64,000 nucleotides of DNA from Macrosoma leucophasiata (taxonomy: Eukaryota; Arthropoda; Insecta; Lepidoptera; Hedylidae): contig JAWQUS010000030.1 in NCBI GenBank assembly GCA_036365455.1, forward strand, positions 15,768,001 to 15,832,000, in the 5' to 3' direction. A model generated the notes under the pieces. That model had not been told where the DNA came from and searched no databases. It saw only the letters and a program-made list of their open reading frames with translations. Positions 14,201-29,200 of this stretch are shown here, in pieces. Position 1 is the first letter of the stretch, and the number at the start of each line of letters is the position of its first letter. The position numbers were made by a program, and so were the translations under genes.

Positions 14201-17200
14201 AAAACCTCCCCGACAAAGTCTATTTATGTTATAATTCTCTACCCGTAGAATTATATATTTACCCTACCGTCCAATGCTTTCAGTGTTGTCGATTCGGGCA
14301 TACAAAGGTTCAGTGTCGTTCCAAGCCACGATGCTTTAAATGTGGCCTTGAACATACTAACGAGTCGTGTAATGTAGAAGAAGATAATGCTCACTGTATT
14401 TCCTGTGGTGGTTGCCATTTTGCAACTAATAGAACCTCATGCCCAGAGTTCTCTAGACAAAAAGCCATTAAAACTTCCATGGCTGAAAAGTCGATTTCCT
14501 ATGCAGAGGCTTCAAAACTCCACGTCCCTGTAAATAGATCCTACGCAGACGTTGTAAGTTCTATGAGTACCCCTCGTAGTGGAGGGTATGGTCGTGCTCA
14601 TGCGAATACTAACCCTACTTCCTCTTATAAAAAAACAGTTTTCTTGAAACCTCGCAACCCTGTTAAAATTACTAAAGGCTATGACCGAATTGCTCATAAT
14701 GCTATTGTAAAACCAATCACTTCTGATACACCCAATGGGTGTGCTCTCGTCGACAATAATTGTAATATTTCACAAAACGAATACTCTGATATTTCCTACC
14801 CTGACTTCATTTCTTCGCTTATGTCCATATTATCTTCCCTTTCCCAACACTTTGAACCGTCCCACGCTGCCCTTATTTTATCTTCGCTTTCTTCCATCTG
14901 TTCCAATGGCTCCACTAGTGAGACTTTTCCAGTGGAACTGTCAAAGCGTTAGGTCTGCTTCTAAAAGAGCAGACCTGACATTCCTAATTAGAGATTATAA
15001 TCCTTGTTTTATCGCTCTCTCTGAGACATGGCTCACTCAGGGGTGTTATTTTAACGTCCCGGGTTATACGTGTTTCAGGGAGGATAGACCTGATGGGTGG
15101 GGTGGTACAGCCCTACTCATCAAAAATTCCTATCCTTCTACCTTAATTCCTATCCCAGCCCACAGCGTCGACTTTCAAGTTGTTGCTGTTCGGGCTGAAA
15201 ATATATCCTTTGTATCACTATATATTCCTCATCCCTCCGACACAATCTTGCTTGAATTAAAATCAATCCTTACTTCCCTCCCGTCTCCTATTTTAGTCCT
15301 TGGTGATTTTAATTGTCACCACCAAGCTTGGGGTTCCGCACGAAGTGACTCTTTTGGTGAGAAATTGTTGGATATTGTTGATGAATTAAATCTGTGTTTA
15401 CTTAACGATGGATCTCCAACCTTTAGATCTAGGCCGACGGAAGGCATCAGTGCTCTTGATTTATCATTATGCTCGCCTTGTTTGGCCCCGCAACTATCAT
15501 GGTCCGTTCTGCCCTCAACACATGGTAGTCGCCACTTCCCCATTATCATAGATTTTCCTTTTAACGATCCCTCTCCACAAAATAGCTCTCCCCTTCTAAA
15601 ATACAGGTTGGAGAGCGGTGATTGGGGCCGCTTTCATACTATTCTGGATAATAACATAAAAGACCTTCCAAATGTAACCACCAATAATATTGAGGCTTGT
15701 TCAAAACATTTTATAGATATTATTATAAACGCGGCAGAAAAATCTTTTCCAAAGAAATGTATCTGTAATAAACATCCATCCCCACCATGGTGGAACCATG
15801 AATGTACCTCAGCAGTCTTAGAACGAAAACTAGCTGAAGAAATATATTCGTCAGATATGACATCGGCGAATTTCAATGAACTCAGCAGGGTAACTGCCTT
15901 GTGCCGTCTTGCTCTTCGAGCTAGAAAGCTGGAGGGCTGGAGGACATACTGCGCTTCTATTTCTCCTGACACCCCTGCGTCAACAGTTTGGAAACAAATT
16001 CGACGATTCCGTCTGTCTAAATCACCTCAAACCCGTTTTCCTATCCCCTCGCAAGAATGGGCAGATAAATTTATGGATAAGATTGCACCGCCCACTGCCC
16101 CTTCAGCTGAGGAATTTCAATCCATACGTTTTTCAACTCTTCCAACACAATCCTCTGATCCTTTGGAAGCGCCTTTCTCTCTATATGAGTTAAAGACGAT
16201 TCTAAAGAGTACCAAAGATTCCGCTCCTGGTTTAGATGGCATCCCTTATTCATTCCTATCCAAAGCTCCTGATGCCACCTTAGAGTACTTCTTAGAGCTT
16301 GTAAATGTCATTATGGATACGGGCTGCATTCCAGTGTCCTGGAAATCCCAAATAATTCTTCCTATTCTGAAACCGAACAAAGATCCTAATGATCCAGGCT
16401 CTTATCGCCCCATCGCTCTGTCGTCTGTCCTTGTAAAAACCGCAGAACATCTTCTCAAGAATCGTATTGAGTGGGCTATTGAAAGCAGGGGCCTTCTGGC
16501 TCCTAGCCAATACGGTTTTAGAAAAGGCAAGAGTACCATGGATAGCCTCAGCATATTTACGTCTCAAATCCGTATTTCCTTTTCCCATAATCATAGTGTC
16601 GTAGGTGCTTTTCTTGATATTTCCTCTGCCTACGACAACGTTCAACTTCCCATTCTCAGGGAAAAACTCCTTCAGCTGAGAATGCCGATGAAGTGGATCA
16701 ACTGTATCATGAACTTATTTTCTGAACGTGTTGTTCATTTGAGATGTGATAATCCTAACATCAGTAGCACCCGTATTATTTATAAAGGTCTCCCACAAGG
16801 TTCTGTCCTTAGCCCAATCCTGTATAATATTTACACCCATGATTTAGAGTCCTCTATCCCTAGCCCGTGCCAAATACTTCAATATGCTGATGATGTGTTA
16901 CTTTTCGTTTCTGACCCATGCATCATCAAGGCCTCTGAATTAATATCCCTCTCACTGCAATCATTGAGTGTATGGCTCGGTGCTAATGGCCTTGAGCTGT
17001 CCGCTTCCAAAAGTACTGTGGTGGTTTTTACAAGAAAGCGATCCATCCCAGCTGTTGATATTTCTATAAATAAGTGTCTTATTCCTGTCAAGGATCACAT
17101 TAAATTTCTTGGCCTTATCCTGGACTCAAAATTAAAAGGAACATTCCACTGTGACCATATTGCTGCCAAATGTGAAAAAAACTTAAACATTCTTCGCTGT

Positions 17201-20200
17201 TTATCAGGTGTGTGGTGGGGAGCACATCCCTATTCTCTGAAGCTTCTGTATAACTCTATTATTAGGAGTGTACTTGACTATGGCTCATTCTTGCTGGATC
17301 CGGCCAATAAGGCCGGCCTCAGGAAGCTTGATCTAATACAGTCGAGGGCACTTCGCATAATAACAGGAGCAATGAAGACCAGTCCCACAAATGCCTTACA
17401 AGTAGAGTGCGTTGACCCGCCACTTAACTGCAGACGTCAATTCCTTTCCGATAAATTCCTTTTTAGAATCTCTATGTTTTCATATCATCCTCTTTTTTCT
17501 ATCTTGGAGCAATTATCACATCTGATTAATTCTTCAAACTTCTGGGCATCCAAACAGCCTCCTCGCTTAATCAACAGCTACTTGAAATTTAAAGAACTTG
17601 ATGCACCCGTTCACCGGGCCCGTAATTTGCCAATATTTAGCTACGCCTATGAAACTTGCGTTTTACTATTGCGTTGGTGTTGGCGTTTATCACGCTGAGT
17701 TCAATATCGTGCAAAAAATTAAGTTTCCTCCAGAAACAACAGTTTTTACGGGCGAATGTTTGGCTATCTTAGAGGCAGTAAAATACGCAATATTGTTTAA
17801 GCTACCCCAATCACTAATCTTCTCTGATTCCTTAAGTGCACTCCAGTCAATCCTTTCAAATCCATTTACAACAAAATCCTGTAATACTATCATCCTACAG
17901 ATTAAAAACGCACTCATAACATCTCAAGAGCGCGGCTTGTCTGTTGCTCTTGTTTGGATTCCGGGTCACTCCGGTGTGTCGGGGAACGAACGAGCGGATG
18001 AAGTGGCGCGAGACGCTGTGTCCTCCGGAGACATCTATCCCTACAAAATTTTTCCTCACGATTTTATTCTTCAACCCAAAAAATATATTCACAATGCATG
18101 GTCAAATGATTGGCCCCCTTCTACTGGTTGTAAAGGAGTTTATTATGGAAAGATCCAATCGGATATCCCAAACAAACCGTGGTTTTTTAAATACCGTTTC
18201 CCAAAAACCATAACATCTGTTATTTGCCGCCTGCGATTCGGCCACTGCTGTACCCCAGTTTTCCTGAATAAACTCAGGATCAGGGACTCGTCCATATGTG
18301 AATGTGGCTTGGACGACGGAGACGTCAATCACATATTTTTGTCCTGTCCTCGTTATAATCGGTCCCAATTTATGAAAACTCTGCAGAAACTTGTCCCCTT
18401 TCCTATTAATATTCCTACTCTCCTATCCCTATCCGTATCAAATAAAAAAATCCTTTACTGTATTGTAAATTTTGTACATATAAATAAGATAAGACTGTAA
18501 CTAATGTATATATATTTTTTTTTAATTGTCGAGTTATATAATAATATTTTAAAATAGTAATACTAATATTTATCCATTACTTTTATCATGTGGCGTTGTT
18601 ACTAACTACTAATCATTGGTTTTTCCATCGTAGATTAAATGAAATTTATAACGTGGCATAATTATTCGTAACGTTGCGTTAACTTTTTCAAAAATCAAAC
18701 GTGATGCTGGCAGATACCTATCGGTGAAAGCCAAAATGGAAAAAAAAAAAAATGAATGTCTACCGAACGAAAGAAATACGTGCATTGTCCGTAACTTCTT
18801 CTCATAGCTCAAAACTTCAACGTAGGCAATAGCTCTACCTAACGAAAGAAATACGTGCACTGTCCGTGATTTCTTCTCGTAGCCCAAAGCTGCATCAATT
18901 AAAGAAATACATTTTTAAATGTTGTTTTTAGAGGTTATTTATGTGCAGAATTTTCTTACAAAATAAGTTTGTCGCTAAGCATCCTGTAGGTATAATAGAT
19001 AAAGAAATCATACCACCGTCGGAATACAAAAATAACAGTGCTGGTATCGAGATGACCGTGAATTCACGAGAATCGAAACACGTGCAAAATATTTAAAAGC
19101 AGATTAGGTACCGTAGCAGCCATTCAGTATGACGCATGAACCTGCAATCTGCAACCGATCGAGGGTGTCCGAATATGTTAACATGCTTCATTCAACACAG
19201 AAGTGATCAACATAATTCAAACAATAATAATATAATAATAATGGCAACCCATTATACGTCCCACTGCTGGGCACGAGTCTCTCCCCTTTTTTTGGGGGGG
19301 AGGCCTGGAGCTTACTCCACCACGCTGCTCCAATGCGGATTGGTGGGTGGGTTAGTGGCCAACCCGCTGTCGGATGTTTTCAAACCGCCCATTAGGCCTC
19401 CGACAAGGTTTAACGACTGCTATCCATCGATAGCAACCGGGACCGACGGCTTAACGTGCCCTCCGAAGCACGGAAACGCGCATTTAATTTGTTACTAGCG
19501 GTCACCCATCATACTACCCGACCGCGCCCGTAGTGCTTGACCGAGTAGATCGTATACGATCTACACCAGCCGCTGGGCCATGCGGGCTTCATGCCTCTCC
19601 CCAAAAAAAAAGGGGAGAGACTCGTGCCCAGCAGTGGGACGTATAATTCAAACATTGCAACTACATAATTATTTTTCCGGCTTTTATTTATTCGTCTACT
19701 TATGTTACGGAATAAAGAGCTGTCTTTAAACTGTTTGTTAATGTTATTCGTGGTCTTACATTTATACTTGTATTTTTTTTACATAAGGAAGGTGGCAAAC
19801 AAGCATGCAGCTCACATTGATGTTAAGTGATGACTGAAACCTGAAGACTTCTACACAAAAATCAGAGAACAAAATGCAGATGCGTTGCCACCCCTGAGAC
19901 CTAAGTTGTTATGTCTCTGTGATAGATATTACGGGGTCCTACATAACCATCTAACCGGAACACGATAGTGCTCTACCATTTAGCGGTAGATAGATAAGGC
20001 AAAGGATAACAGTTTTAGGAATCCACTAACAAACATTAAAACTTGCAAGTCACAAATAAACTCTCAATAGTTAATAATATTTAAGATCTATTAATTTTAA
20101 GTAGGATTTAAAAACAAATAAGTTATTACTTGTCATTGGTATAAGTATAAGTAATAATAAACGAAGAATTAAAATAAACTCCTGGGCATTTTAAATTTAT

Positions 20201-23200
20201 GAGTTTAAGATTCAGCAAAACTATAACTACTGTCTTATCAGTCTAATCGATTATTCCGCAAGATATTTTGGTTTATTTGAACTAGTCCTACTATTAATCT
20301 CTCCAGACACGAGAAAAATATGACAATTGAAATTCAATTGTGTCTCGCCGCCGGTGGCCGTACGATCCTTGAAGGATTAATAGATGGTTTTTCCTGACTT
20401 TATACTGAGTCTCCACTACGGCTACACTCCCGGAGTGTTTTTTGTGTGACAAGGCGACTTTCAAACGGCCGCACTTGTGGTTTATTCCGTTGCTGGCTGG
20501 TATCAGGGGTGGCATCTGCATTTTGACCTTTAGTTCTTGTCTATAAGCCACAGTCGTCACTTACCGTACATGTGATCGTCTGCCACCGTCATTACGTAAA
20601 AAAAATATTTTGTATTTATTGGCGTCTTTCTTGATGGGGACAATAAAACATTTTCTCTAGTTTTGGCGTCTCTCTTGATGGGGACAATAAAACATTTTCT
20701 CTAGTTTTGGCGTCTCTCTTGATGGGGACTATAAAACATTTTCTCTAGTTTTGGCGTCTCTCTTGATGGGGACAATAAAACATTTTCTCTAGTTTTGGCG
20801 TCACTTGATGGGGACAACAAAACATTTTCTCTAGTTTTGGCGTCTCTCCTGATGAGGGCAATAAAACATTTTCTCTAGTTTTGGCGGTTGTCTTAATGGG
20901 GACAATAAAACATTTTCTCTAGTTTTGGCGTCTCTCTTTATGAGGTACTTAACAGAAATACGTTACGCTATCACGGCCGACGACGAACAACCAAGTCAAT
21001 TTTCAATATAGGCACGAGGTTAAACTCGGATGAAGTCACAGGCAATAGTTAGTTCCCTATGAATAAACACGATTATGCGAACACATCGCGATGTAGACCA
21101 CGTTCACAGTCGCAAAAATACATATTCATTAGTAGAATTGATTTATTTTACTCGTATGGAACTAGGTTTCTCCTATCCAACATTAAAGCATACTCTTCGC
21201 ATACTACGGCCTTATGATATGCCGATACGGAAACAATTGGGATGGAGACGATACAACGACGTTTTTGTAGAAAAACATCGATGTTTACCTGAGTTTACCA
21301 TCGATATTTATCTTTACGCTGGTCTTTCTATCCCTTGATGGAAGTAAGGTATTTGTAAAACAATCACGCTTGTCTGACCTAGTCTAATTTCAAGTACAAG
21401 CTTTGTAGAAAAATAATTGCTTTGTCAAAACAATTAGGTGTTAACTTAAAAACTCGACGAAGAATAAATGAATTGTTTCGATTATTCATTATCTGGACAT
21501 CACGGATCTAATTACAAAGTAGGTATGTATTTCAAATTTTCTCTTTCAAGACTCATGAAAATTCTGTAACCTACAAAGCAAAATGAAATCGAGCATGTCC
21601 AGTCTAATTTTATTATGAAAGAACCTTCCAGAAAAAACAGGCATTCCTAAAATTATTCTTCATGAATGCTTAGTTTTATGACAATAATAAAATTTAAACA
21701 GAATGTAAGACTTTATCTTTAAAACCTTAAAATTAATAAATATTTAAAGATTAATGTCCGTCAATTTCACAATTTAAATTACATTTAAATCAAAGTCCAA
21801 AAAGCAAGCCGTGAACCTTCGAATATGAAAAAAAACTGATATTCCAGCAAAAAAGTAAAGTTTCAAGTGATCAAGTGGGTTTTTTTTGAAGAACCTATAC
21901 ATTTTAACTCTGCCGTAATGATGTACCACAGCACGCTTACACTTACAGCCCTACACCAGGTATAAACCTGTGTCGTGGGTGTCGTTGTACACACACAACA
22001 CATATACAAACACCGAGACCCGACGATCCCCGCACCGGGACAAATATTAGATGTTAGACGATCGTTTGATTCGAAGGGTCGCCCTTCGAATCAAACGATC
22101 GTCTAACATCGCTGGACTAACCGGGTCGTCACATGTTTAGAATATCCCGGTCTTGTTCTATTGCATTGAGCAACATACTCCAAGTTGTCCATACTGACCA
22201 TGCTCCTCAATCCAAACGACGAAAGATAATTTTTAATGCCATCACAATAATACAATCACAAAAGAACTTGAAGCTCATGAATTCAAAGAGAATATAAAAC
22301 ATTTGTGAAAGAACTGACGAACGGGGTCAGATATTATCCGATGGCTGGGTCAGAAATCTTTGTGTAGTAGGTATGACGCAAGACGAAGGTGATAAATATA
22401 AAAAATCAAGATGGTCTTGCGCTCTATCTCGGGGTTCGAATAAATGAGATTGGATTTGGAAGTGAAGCCACTGAAGCTAAGGAGACATAAAGTAAATGGC
22501 CCATAAATGACAAAGGTATAGGATAACTTTAATCGCAATTTTAAGAGAAATTGAAATACGTGCAAACGAGTAATACTCTTAGCCTATTTCTTTGGAGACG
22601 TTAGAGCTTAAAGTAACTTTCTTTTTGTGATTAACCACGAGTATTATAACAAGCCATAGGAGACACATTACAAACAGAAATGGTCAAAAAGTTAGGTTAC
22701 AAAACTTCTATCATCTATACTTATAATAAAACTGTAGAAGTGTAAATTCTGTACATTAAAAATATTGAAAATATAAGTACCAGGGGATGTTACTAGATCG
22801 ATACCGAACCTAAATATGTGATTAGAAATTTTTTTGTCTGTCTGTCTGTCTGTTTGTTCAAGCATCACAGAAAAACTACCAATCCGATTACAATGAAATT
22901 TGGTATGAATATACTATAACCTTTGGCGCACACCACTGGGTACTTTTTATCCCGGAAAAATGTCTGTTTGTCTGTGTGTTTGTGCTTGCTAATATCAGAA
23001 ACAGCTTATTCGATTTACATTTAGTGTTTGTTTCATGTGAATCGGTTCAGAAATAAAAAAGTTATGTCAATTTAAAGAATCATATCGAATATATTAAGCT
23101 ATTCTGTATCTTATTTCTATCTTTTAGGGGGTTTCGTACCTAAAAGGTAAAAACGGACCCTACGGATTACTAATCCTCCGCTGTCTGTCTGTCTGTCTGC

Positions 23201-26200
23201 CCATCCGTCCGTCCGTCTGTCTGTCACAAGGCTGTATCTCATAAATAGTGATAGCTAAAAAGCTAACATTTTCACAAATAATGTATTTCTAATACCGCTC
23301 TATAGAGAAAATTAATAACTAAAAAAAAGAAAATGAAAATGCTAAGGGTCCAAGGGGGCATAATTTTTAGGTCTTATGTTGTACTCGTATATTACCTTTC
23401 CATAATAATCTATACATCTATACAAATAAATAAAATTGGAGTGTCTGTTTGTAATATTAAAATAACCGCTTTTTACTAAATGCATAATATATGTATGTAT
23501 ACACGGTAAATAAACCAAAACAACATTTTTTACAATTTTTGTCTGTCTGTCTGTCTGTCTGTCTGTTTGGCGGGGCCGACCGACTTTCACTGGCAGATAG
23601 CTGATGTGATAATGAGTAACTTAGGCTACTATTATCTCCATACAACCATACATACATACATACCTACATACAAATAAGTAGAATTGGTGTGTATCCGACT
23701 TTGACGAGACTTCCACGGTTAGGTAGCTGATGTATTAAGGAATAACTTAGGCTACTTTTATCTCCATACATCCATACATACATACCTACATACAAATAAA
23801 TAGAATTTGAGTGTCGCCGATTTTGACGGGACTTTCACTGGCAGATAGGTGATGTGATAAGGAGTAACTTGGCTACTTTTATCTCCATACAACCATACAT
23901 ACATACAAATAAATAGAATTTAAGTGTCTCCGATTTTGACGGGACTTTCACTGGCAGATAGCTGATGTAGTAAGGAGTAACTTAGGCTACTTTTATACTA
24001 GCTGCACCCACGACTTCATCCGGGTAGATACTGAACAATCATATTTTTTCTCACGTGGACGAAGTCCCGGGCACAGCTAGTCGATCAATAAATCAACAAT
24101 CGCAACCGTTTCCACCCAATAGAAATTAATAAAGGTAATTGGCATGAAGGCATTCATAGCTAAATGCAAAATGACGGGAACTATTCACAAATGGTCAATG
24201 CACCACATCTTTTAGCCTTGAGACGTTGCAAATAACAATGAGTTATGTTCTTTCCATGTGAATTATTCAGTGACTAAAGGGGCTACAAAAATCGGATGTT
24301 CGCAATAACGGAGCGTTTTGCCACGTATGTACGATCAAGTTTGGTCGACAGTAAAAGAAGTGATACCCGAAATGAACACACGGGACTTCTCAGGATATAA
24401 ATTATAGGATTAGCATTGATTATGGGCATGAGAACCACAGCATTACTTTATTATCTTCCGGAATATGGTAGAGTTCAGCCACAGACCACCCATTGGGTGA
24501 TCTGTGTGTTCAGCACTATTGTATTGCGGCTAGATGGCCGTGGTAATATATGGCCCTGTAATAATTACAGAAGCAAAACAACTTAGGCCTCAAGAGTGGC
24601 AACATGTCCACATTTTGACATCCGGTTTTATTTGGTGTAAACTCTATACATATAGCCTGCAGTAGTCAGTAACCATTGCGGAAGAACGGTGTGGTAAAAT
24701 GCAACCTTATTCTAATTGATACATTCCGAACATCTTCTATCTTTGGGACCGTTATCCCCGAGCAAGTTAAAAAGTATCGGAGTTTACAAAGGCACCGAGA
24801 CTCTTGGCAACCTGTAATAAATCATAGAAACTTAAAATTTCGAACTCCATCCGTTATGGTGATATCCAATAAAAATCGTCGCATCACGAGTCTTCTCTCG
24901 TCTACGACGCACGTAAACCTGATATTCACGTCTACCAGACAATACTTTCTCTTTATACCTAAAATCGACTATTTGAAGACGTCGTTAAAGAATGAATTTT
25001 ATTCCTAATTTGTAACTGTTTCCGTCTGTTTCGATCAATATGTACAAGTTGACACACAAAATGAGCACAGGGTAGAATATCAAATGAGAAATGAACCACG
25101 CGCACCGATTCTTTTATTTAGCAATAATAATATGTTTATTTAAGTCAACCGAACAATGGCGGTCGAACCATTCCAATAAGACGGTAGTAAATATAATAAC
25201 GCGGGATGGGCAGGAGCGTCTCGCGATAAAACTACCGCCACTGCGATCGTCAATCCACCTGCCAAGCGTGGCGATTGTGGCATATTCTCTCCTAATGACG
25301 CGCAACACTGTTGTGGACGTCTTTGGGGAATTTGGGCTTTGTCCAGCAATGGATATATTCCGACTGGAGTGATGATGTTTTTTTTTTAGTTTTAGACGAC
25401 TGGATTATTCATGCCTAAACCCGAAACCTAGCGAATTTTTCAAGTACCTAATAATTTACAACTCATGTAAGTTTATTACCAAACAATCAACAAAAAATAA
25501 CTCGTTTTTATCTTGTACAAATTAAAGACAAGTAATGAAAGTGTTCCTTTTAAACATTATACAATAAACAGGTACTTAATGCAACATCTTTAGGATAAGA
25601 CAAATGCTTATTACTGTGAAATGGCGAAGGTGTGTCGTTATGAGCAAACAATCACCGTTGATAGTTAGACTTTTCTTGCATTTGTGTACATTTATCGGAA
25701 TTTTGGTCACATGTCAGGACCGGCGTATATTATGTATTTATCTATGTATCTTTACGCTAGGTCCCTTACAAGATAGGCAAAGAGTGTGGTGCGCCAGATA
25801 TTCCGGTCCTTTCTTCCGTTTTTCTAATAGGTACCTTATATTCAATTTAATTAACTACCGACATTTGGAACGAGTGAATGGGATTGAATTTTAAATATTT
25901 TTTTAGGAGACCTTTGCATCACATTTCATACATTAAATGGTATCTGGCCTGTGAAAATGTTTCAAGTTACCATTAATAAAATGGTAATAATATTTAAGTT
26001 AAGAGTTTTTTTTTTATTTTATTACTGACAAAATACAAAATAAACCCCAAATACCTGTTGTCACCGGACGACGGCAAATGAGGGTCACCTGTTCCGTTAA
26101 TGGCAACAACCGTTATTCGGACGTGCCTACGTTACTCGTACCTTCGCTTTCGTTTCTTCATGGAACAGCTCATTCTTGAAATGTGTGTAGTCCTTTCGAG

Positions 26201-29200
26201 TTTGTAGGTCAAGTTTATAAGTTTTCTTTTTTAGCGTTTTCTCAGAAATTTAAACAAAGTAAATACAAATAAAATAACAATATCTTTTTTGTACTTACTT
26301 AACTATTCAATATGATCTAAGAAATAAATAATAAATTCCACTTTTTAGATATTTTTTAATGAAAATGTTAGTGTGACACGACACGAAGTCTTATTAATCT
26401 TCGTATGTTGCATAGGATCTTATGGTGAGATTCTACGACGAGAGAGAGACTACTGGTGAGATTCACAGACCGCACTACGACTTTACTTTGAATAAAATAT
26501 GCTTAGAACTGTCAGCACAGTATGGGATTTGACAGTTCGAAGCGTATTTCGCTTGAAGTCGTAGTGCGGTCTGTGAATCTCACCCTAAGAGTATAAATTC
26601 CTACAGGAATGGTACTCAGCATAGAATAGACAAAGACATGTCGTGGCCCTATCGTAAAACTGCCCACATCGTAATATTCAAACATAGCAACACGGGCTAC
26701 CAATTTGCTCTATGTATTCAAAATATGTTTCCGTTGTGTGATCACCGTTCTAACCTAACCTGGGTTAGGATAGGTTGGAACTTATTTCAATCTCAGAAAT
26801 ATTTAATCGTGTTACGTCCTAGATAACGCTAAACTAAGAGTTTAGCGTAAAAGTGATAATTCCCGACAGTTTCATGAAGTTTTCATTAAATCTATGTTGT
26901 AGGTACCTACTTAAAAAACAATACATATTTGGAACAAATAGTTTTTGGAACAACTCGTTTATATTTTTTGAAATAAGGACACTTTATTTTTACGATATGA
27001 CGAATCGTGGTTGTCTACAAATTGAACGATCTGATCAAGAACTACATCATGGTCGCATTTCATGATAATATTCTGATTATTTCAATATATGGGCAATTTT
27101 ACTATACGACTACGATAACACAACATAATCGTAATTATAACCAATAATATTTTATGCCAATTATTTCTCAATAAAAACCGAATAAAAACATTTAAATAGT
27201 AAAAAAAAATAGGATAAAGACTCATATGCTCTTTAATTTAATGACTTATGTAGGTATAATTATGTTTTTGTTTAAACGTTTACCGATGTTTAGGTAGGTA
27301 ATTATTATTTCTTATAACCAATATAAGGTACCAGCAAAACTATGAATATTATTATAGATAGATATAATTAAATTAATAATTAATTAATATATATGTACAT
27401 ATTATAATTATTAATATAAATGAAAAAAAAAACACTTGTAGTGTTTAGGCAAATCTTTTTTTTTTTAATGATGGTGGCAAACAAGCATACTGTTCACATG
27501 AATGGTATGGGGATACTGCAGTCTATCGAGAGGTAAAAATGCCAGTGTCAGTTATTATTAGACCGTACATTATAATTTAACAATCGATGGATTAGGTAAT
27601 ACGGTGGCGCCAACACCCTCCACTCTCGATTCTCGGGCACTCAAGTAGTTTTTTTAGTCTAAAAAGAAGCTTGAATAAATTGTGGGAAACAAATATATTG
27701 AAGGTCGTAGTTTTATAATTTTAATGACACGGGTTTGACTTTAAACCTACTCTCACTAAATTAGAGATACTGTCTCTCTTCTCACGTTCTTGAACTTCGA
27801 GAGGACGTTATAACAATAGAAAAATCAATTGTTATATTTTTCTCGTTGCTTCTGTATAATTCTTATAACTTCGCGCTAGTCCGTTTTTGTTTAGAGTTGT
27901 ACAATTTTTCACATAAACTTATAAATACAATTTATATAAAAGATATATATAAAAGAAAATAAATATAGAGCTGTGGATGTCGATAGTTTGCAATTATTTG
28001 TGGATACGATGTACCTACATGAATATTAAATATTATTTCTACATTATGTTACACGTTGTACATAACGAAATAAAACGAAAACTATCACAACTAAGTAGGC
28101 TAAAACGAGTAATAGTCGATTAACGGAACCCTACATTGCACTTGCCAGATCGCACTATCCCGGTTTTTTTCGATATGCACATTCCATGCTTCAAACAAAA
28201 TGATGGAACTTTTTTGCAGACTCATCGAGCATACGAAGCAATGTAATAATGTGCTGTGTTGTAAATGTAAGACACAGTGAATGTGCTTAAAACCGCGACG
28301 GTACGTTAGTTTCGTCAGCAATAACCGCTACCCATAACCGCTAGTTAGACGCTACAAAGATATTTTTAATCCAACTTGTTGCTAATCGCACATGTTGATT
28401 TATTTATTTATTCGTAACTTCACGGTTCAGGTAAAATCCATGCATTCAAGCATACTTCTATGCAAACACCGACGATTCGCCGGTTACGTTTTTGGCCCAC
28501 GTAACAGGTGATGAGCCTATTGACATCTCCGGGCACATTACCAAACTTTGAAGTACTAGAAAACTTCAAAAAAATGGAAATATCTCAATAGAACTGGAGA
28601 TAAAGGATTTTACACCGTTATCTCTGATATCCAACCCAGGAATCGAACCCAGGACCGTAGTAGTGGCCAGTTACCACTAGGCAGCGTAGTAGTAGCGGCC
28701 TGTTACCACTAGGCTACTGAGGCAATTTATTTATTTATTCAAAGCGAAAAGAAGTGTAAATATTTAAAACTAACACTTCAATTGAATATAGTTTTATAAT
28801 TTGTTACAGGTAAACTTAATTTTTGGCAGAAAGTTCCAGGCATAAAAAGAACCCAAGCCAGGCGTGAAGCTTATCTTTAATCCCGACTATACCTTATGCT
28901 TAGAATATAGTAAAAAAATAAGGAAGTGTAGAAGAGCAATATGGCAATTATGTCACAAATATAGACGAAGTTTCTATTAACGTATTATTTGGTACATTTA
29001 TTCCCTAGCTAAGTCCAGTTGTCCCATTATAGTTTTAAAACGGTTGCTCTTAACTCTTAACTTCACCACATAAATAGACAGACATTAATTAAAAAAAATA
29101 TATATTATGATGATGATAATATATACTGTGCCTATTTCTGTATTAACATTCATAGCTTCGGCTGATATAGGTATTACAGGTATATTTACCTATTATACTT

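Larger units (their letters stand above)
13130..18748 (+). mobile_element. Full-length I-superfamily LINE
   Basis: A 13-bp direct repeat AAAATGAATGTCT flanks the element (13117-13129 and 18749-18761), and the element ends in an A run, so both ends are defined. About 5.6 kb: 5' UTR 13130-13401, ORF1 13402-14952, ORF2 from 14906, RNase H, then 3' UTR. An endonuclease, RT and RNase H on one polyprotein place it in the I superfamily (I-like) rather than Jockey/CR1. ORF1 is open; ORF2 is broken near its RNase H. It sits in the long carrier intron, antisense to the gene. Confidence 0.92.

Noticed and set aside
14735..14905. Upstream extension of LINE ORF2
   Set aside because: It is inside ORF1 and lies before the endonuclease start; the ATG at 14906 fits family structure.
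20621..20945. Regularly spaced repeats resembling a CRISPR array
   Set aside because: Whole 44-bp units repeat with no unique spacers, and the context is an insect intron.
24676..25008. 110-codon frame in the long intron
   Set aside because: No motif, no splice or repeat support; likely chance.
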